Shown here: positions 5,738-5,860 of the stretch, piece after piece | Numbering within the stretch: position 1 is the stretch's first letter | Layout of the letters: every line of letters starts with the position of its first letter | Origin: a bacterium | GTDB lineage: Bacteria > CBDUZB01 > JAGLHV01 | Length of the DNA stretch: 5,860 nt | Assembly (NCBI GenBank): GCA_023143305.1 | Contig: JAGLHV010000094.1 | Span: forward strand, 1 to 5,860 | Direction of reading: 5' to 3' | The notes under the pieces: model-generated | Databases searched by the model: none | What the model was told of the DNA's origin: nothing | What the model saw: only the letters and a program-made list of their open reading frames with translations | Program-made: the position numbers and the translations under genes

Positions 5738-5860
5738 ATGAAATTAAAATTGCCGCATTTTTTACTGATGACCTATATAATATTTTTTATTTCCCTGGCA
5801 ATAAACCCTTATGATAGAGCAGTCTGGTTTGCGGAAAATCTGCCTATAGTAGGAATAGTT
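5738..5860 (+). CDS. DUF2238/YjdF-like membrane protein, 3' end beyond window
   Basis: Only the first 41 codons are present. After MKLKLPHF comes a hydrophobic helix (LLMTYIIFFISLAI), then NPYDRAVWFAENLP and the start of a second helix (IVGIV). The pattern of a first helix ending in AINPYDR, then a Trp-Glu stretch and an LP before the next helix, is typical of the DUF2238 (YjdF) family of multi-pass inner-membrane proteins, whose function is not known. The full protein would be about 200 residues, so most of it, including the regions that would confirm the family, lies outside. It follows hydA by 93 bases on the same strand and may or may not share its transcript. Confidence 0.65.
   Translation, partial: MKLKLPHFLLMTYIIFFISLAINPYDRAVWFAENLPIVGIV

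Overview
The window is an AT-rich bacterial segment in which every supported gene lies on the plus strand with short gaps. The content suggests an obligately anaerobic fermenter: an M3-type [FeFe] hydrogenase, NifS/NifU-type Fe-S assembly proteins like those of Clostridia, and a short (about 305 aa) oxygen-sensitive quinolinate synthase. Clostridia or a similar low-GC anaerobic phylum (for example Atribacterota or Thermotogota) fit. The sequence alone does not decide between them.

Bases 1-2484 hold a compact three-gene unit: a cysteine desulfurase (nifS/iscS type, missing only its first few codons), quinolinate synthase nadA, and a single-domain NifU/IscU scaffold. Gaps are 9 and 15 bases, so co-transcription is likely. 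Desulfurase and scaffold form the usual sulfur-donor/scaffold pair. nadA, whose product needs one [4Fe-4S] cluster, sits between them.

Bases 2485-3850 are less familiar. They contain a 56-codon membrane microprotein gene with a strong ribosome binding site, an in-frame open stretch after its tandem stop codons that may be a gene remnant, a four-helix membrane protein of unknown function, and a 140-residue soluble protein of unknown function. The last of these ends 17 bases before the hydrogenase start.

Bases 3851-5644 encode a complete [FeFe] hydrogenase catalytic subunit. It has an N-terminal [2Fe-2S] domain, a His-Cys3 [4Fe-4S] site, two ferredoxin-type [4Fe-4S] clusters, and all three H-cluster motifs. 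No HydB/HydC-type partner or HydEFG maturase lies in the window. After a 93-base gap, the first 41 codons of a DUF2238/YjdF-like membrane protein run off the end.

The theme shared by the recognisable genes is Fe-S chemistry: cluster building (NifS, NifU) and two cluster-dependent enzymes (NadA, HydA). I see no strong intrinsic terminator, RNA gene, CRISPR array or insertion sequence. I do not see a clearly novel system. The most open points are the nifS-nadA-nifU order, the microprotein with its downstream in-frame stretch, and the two unknown genes before hydA.
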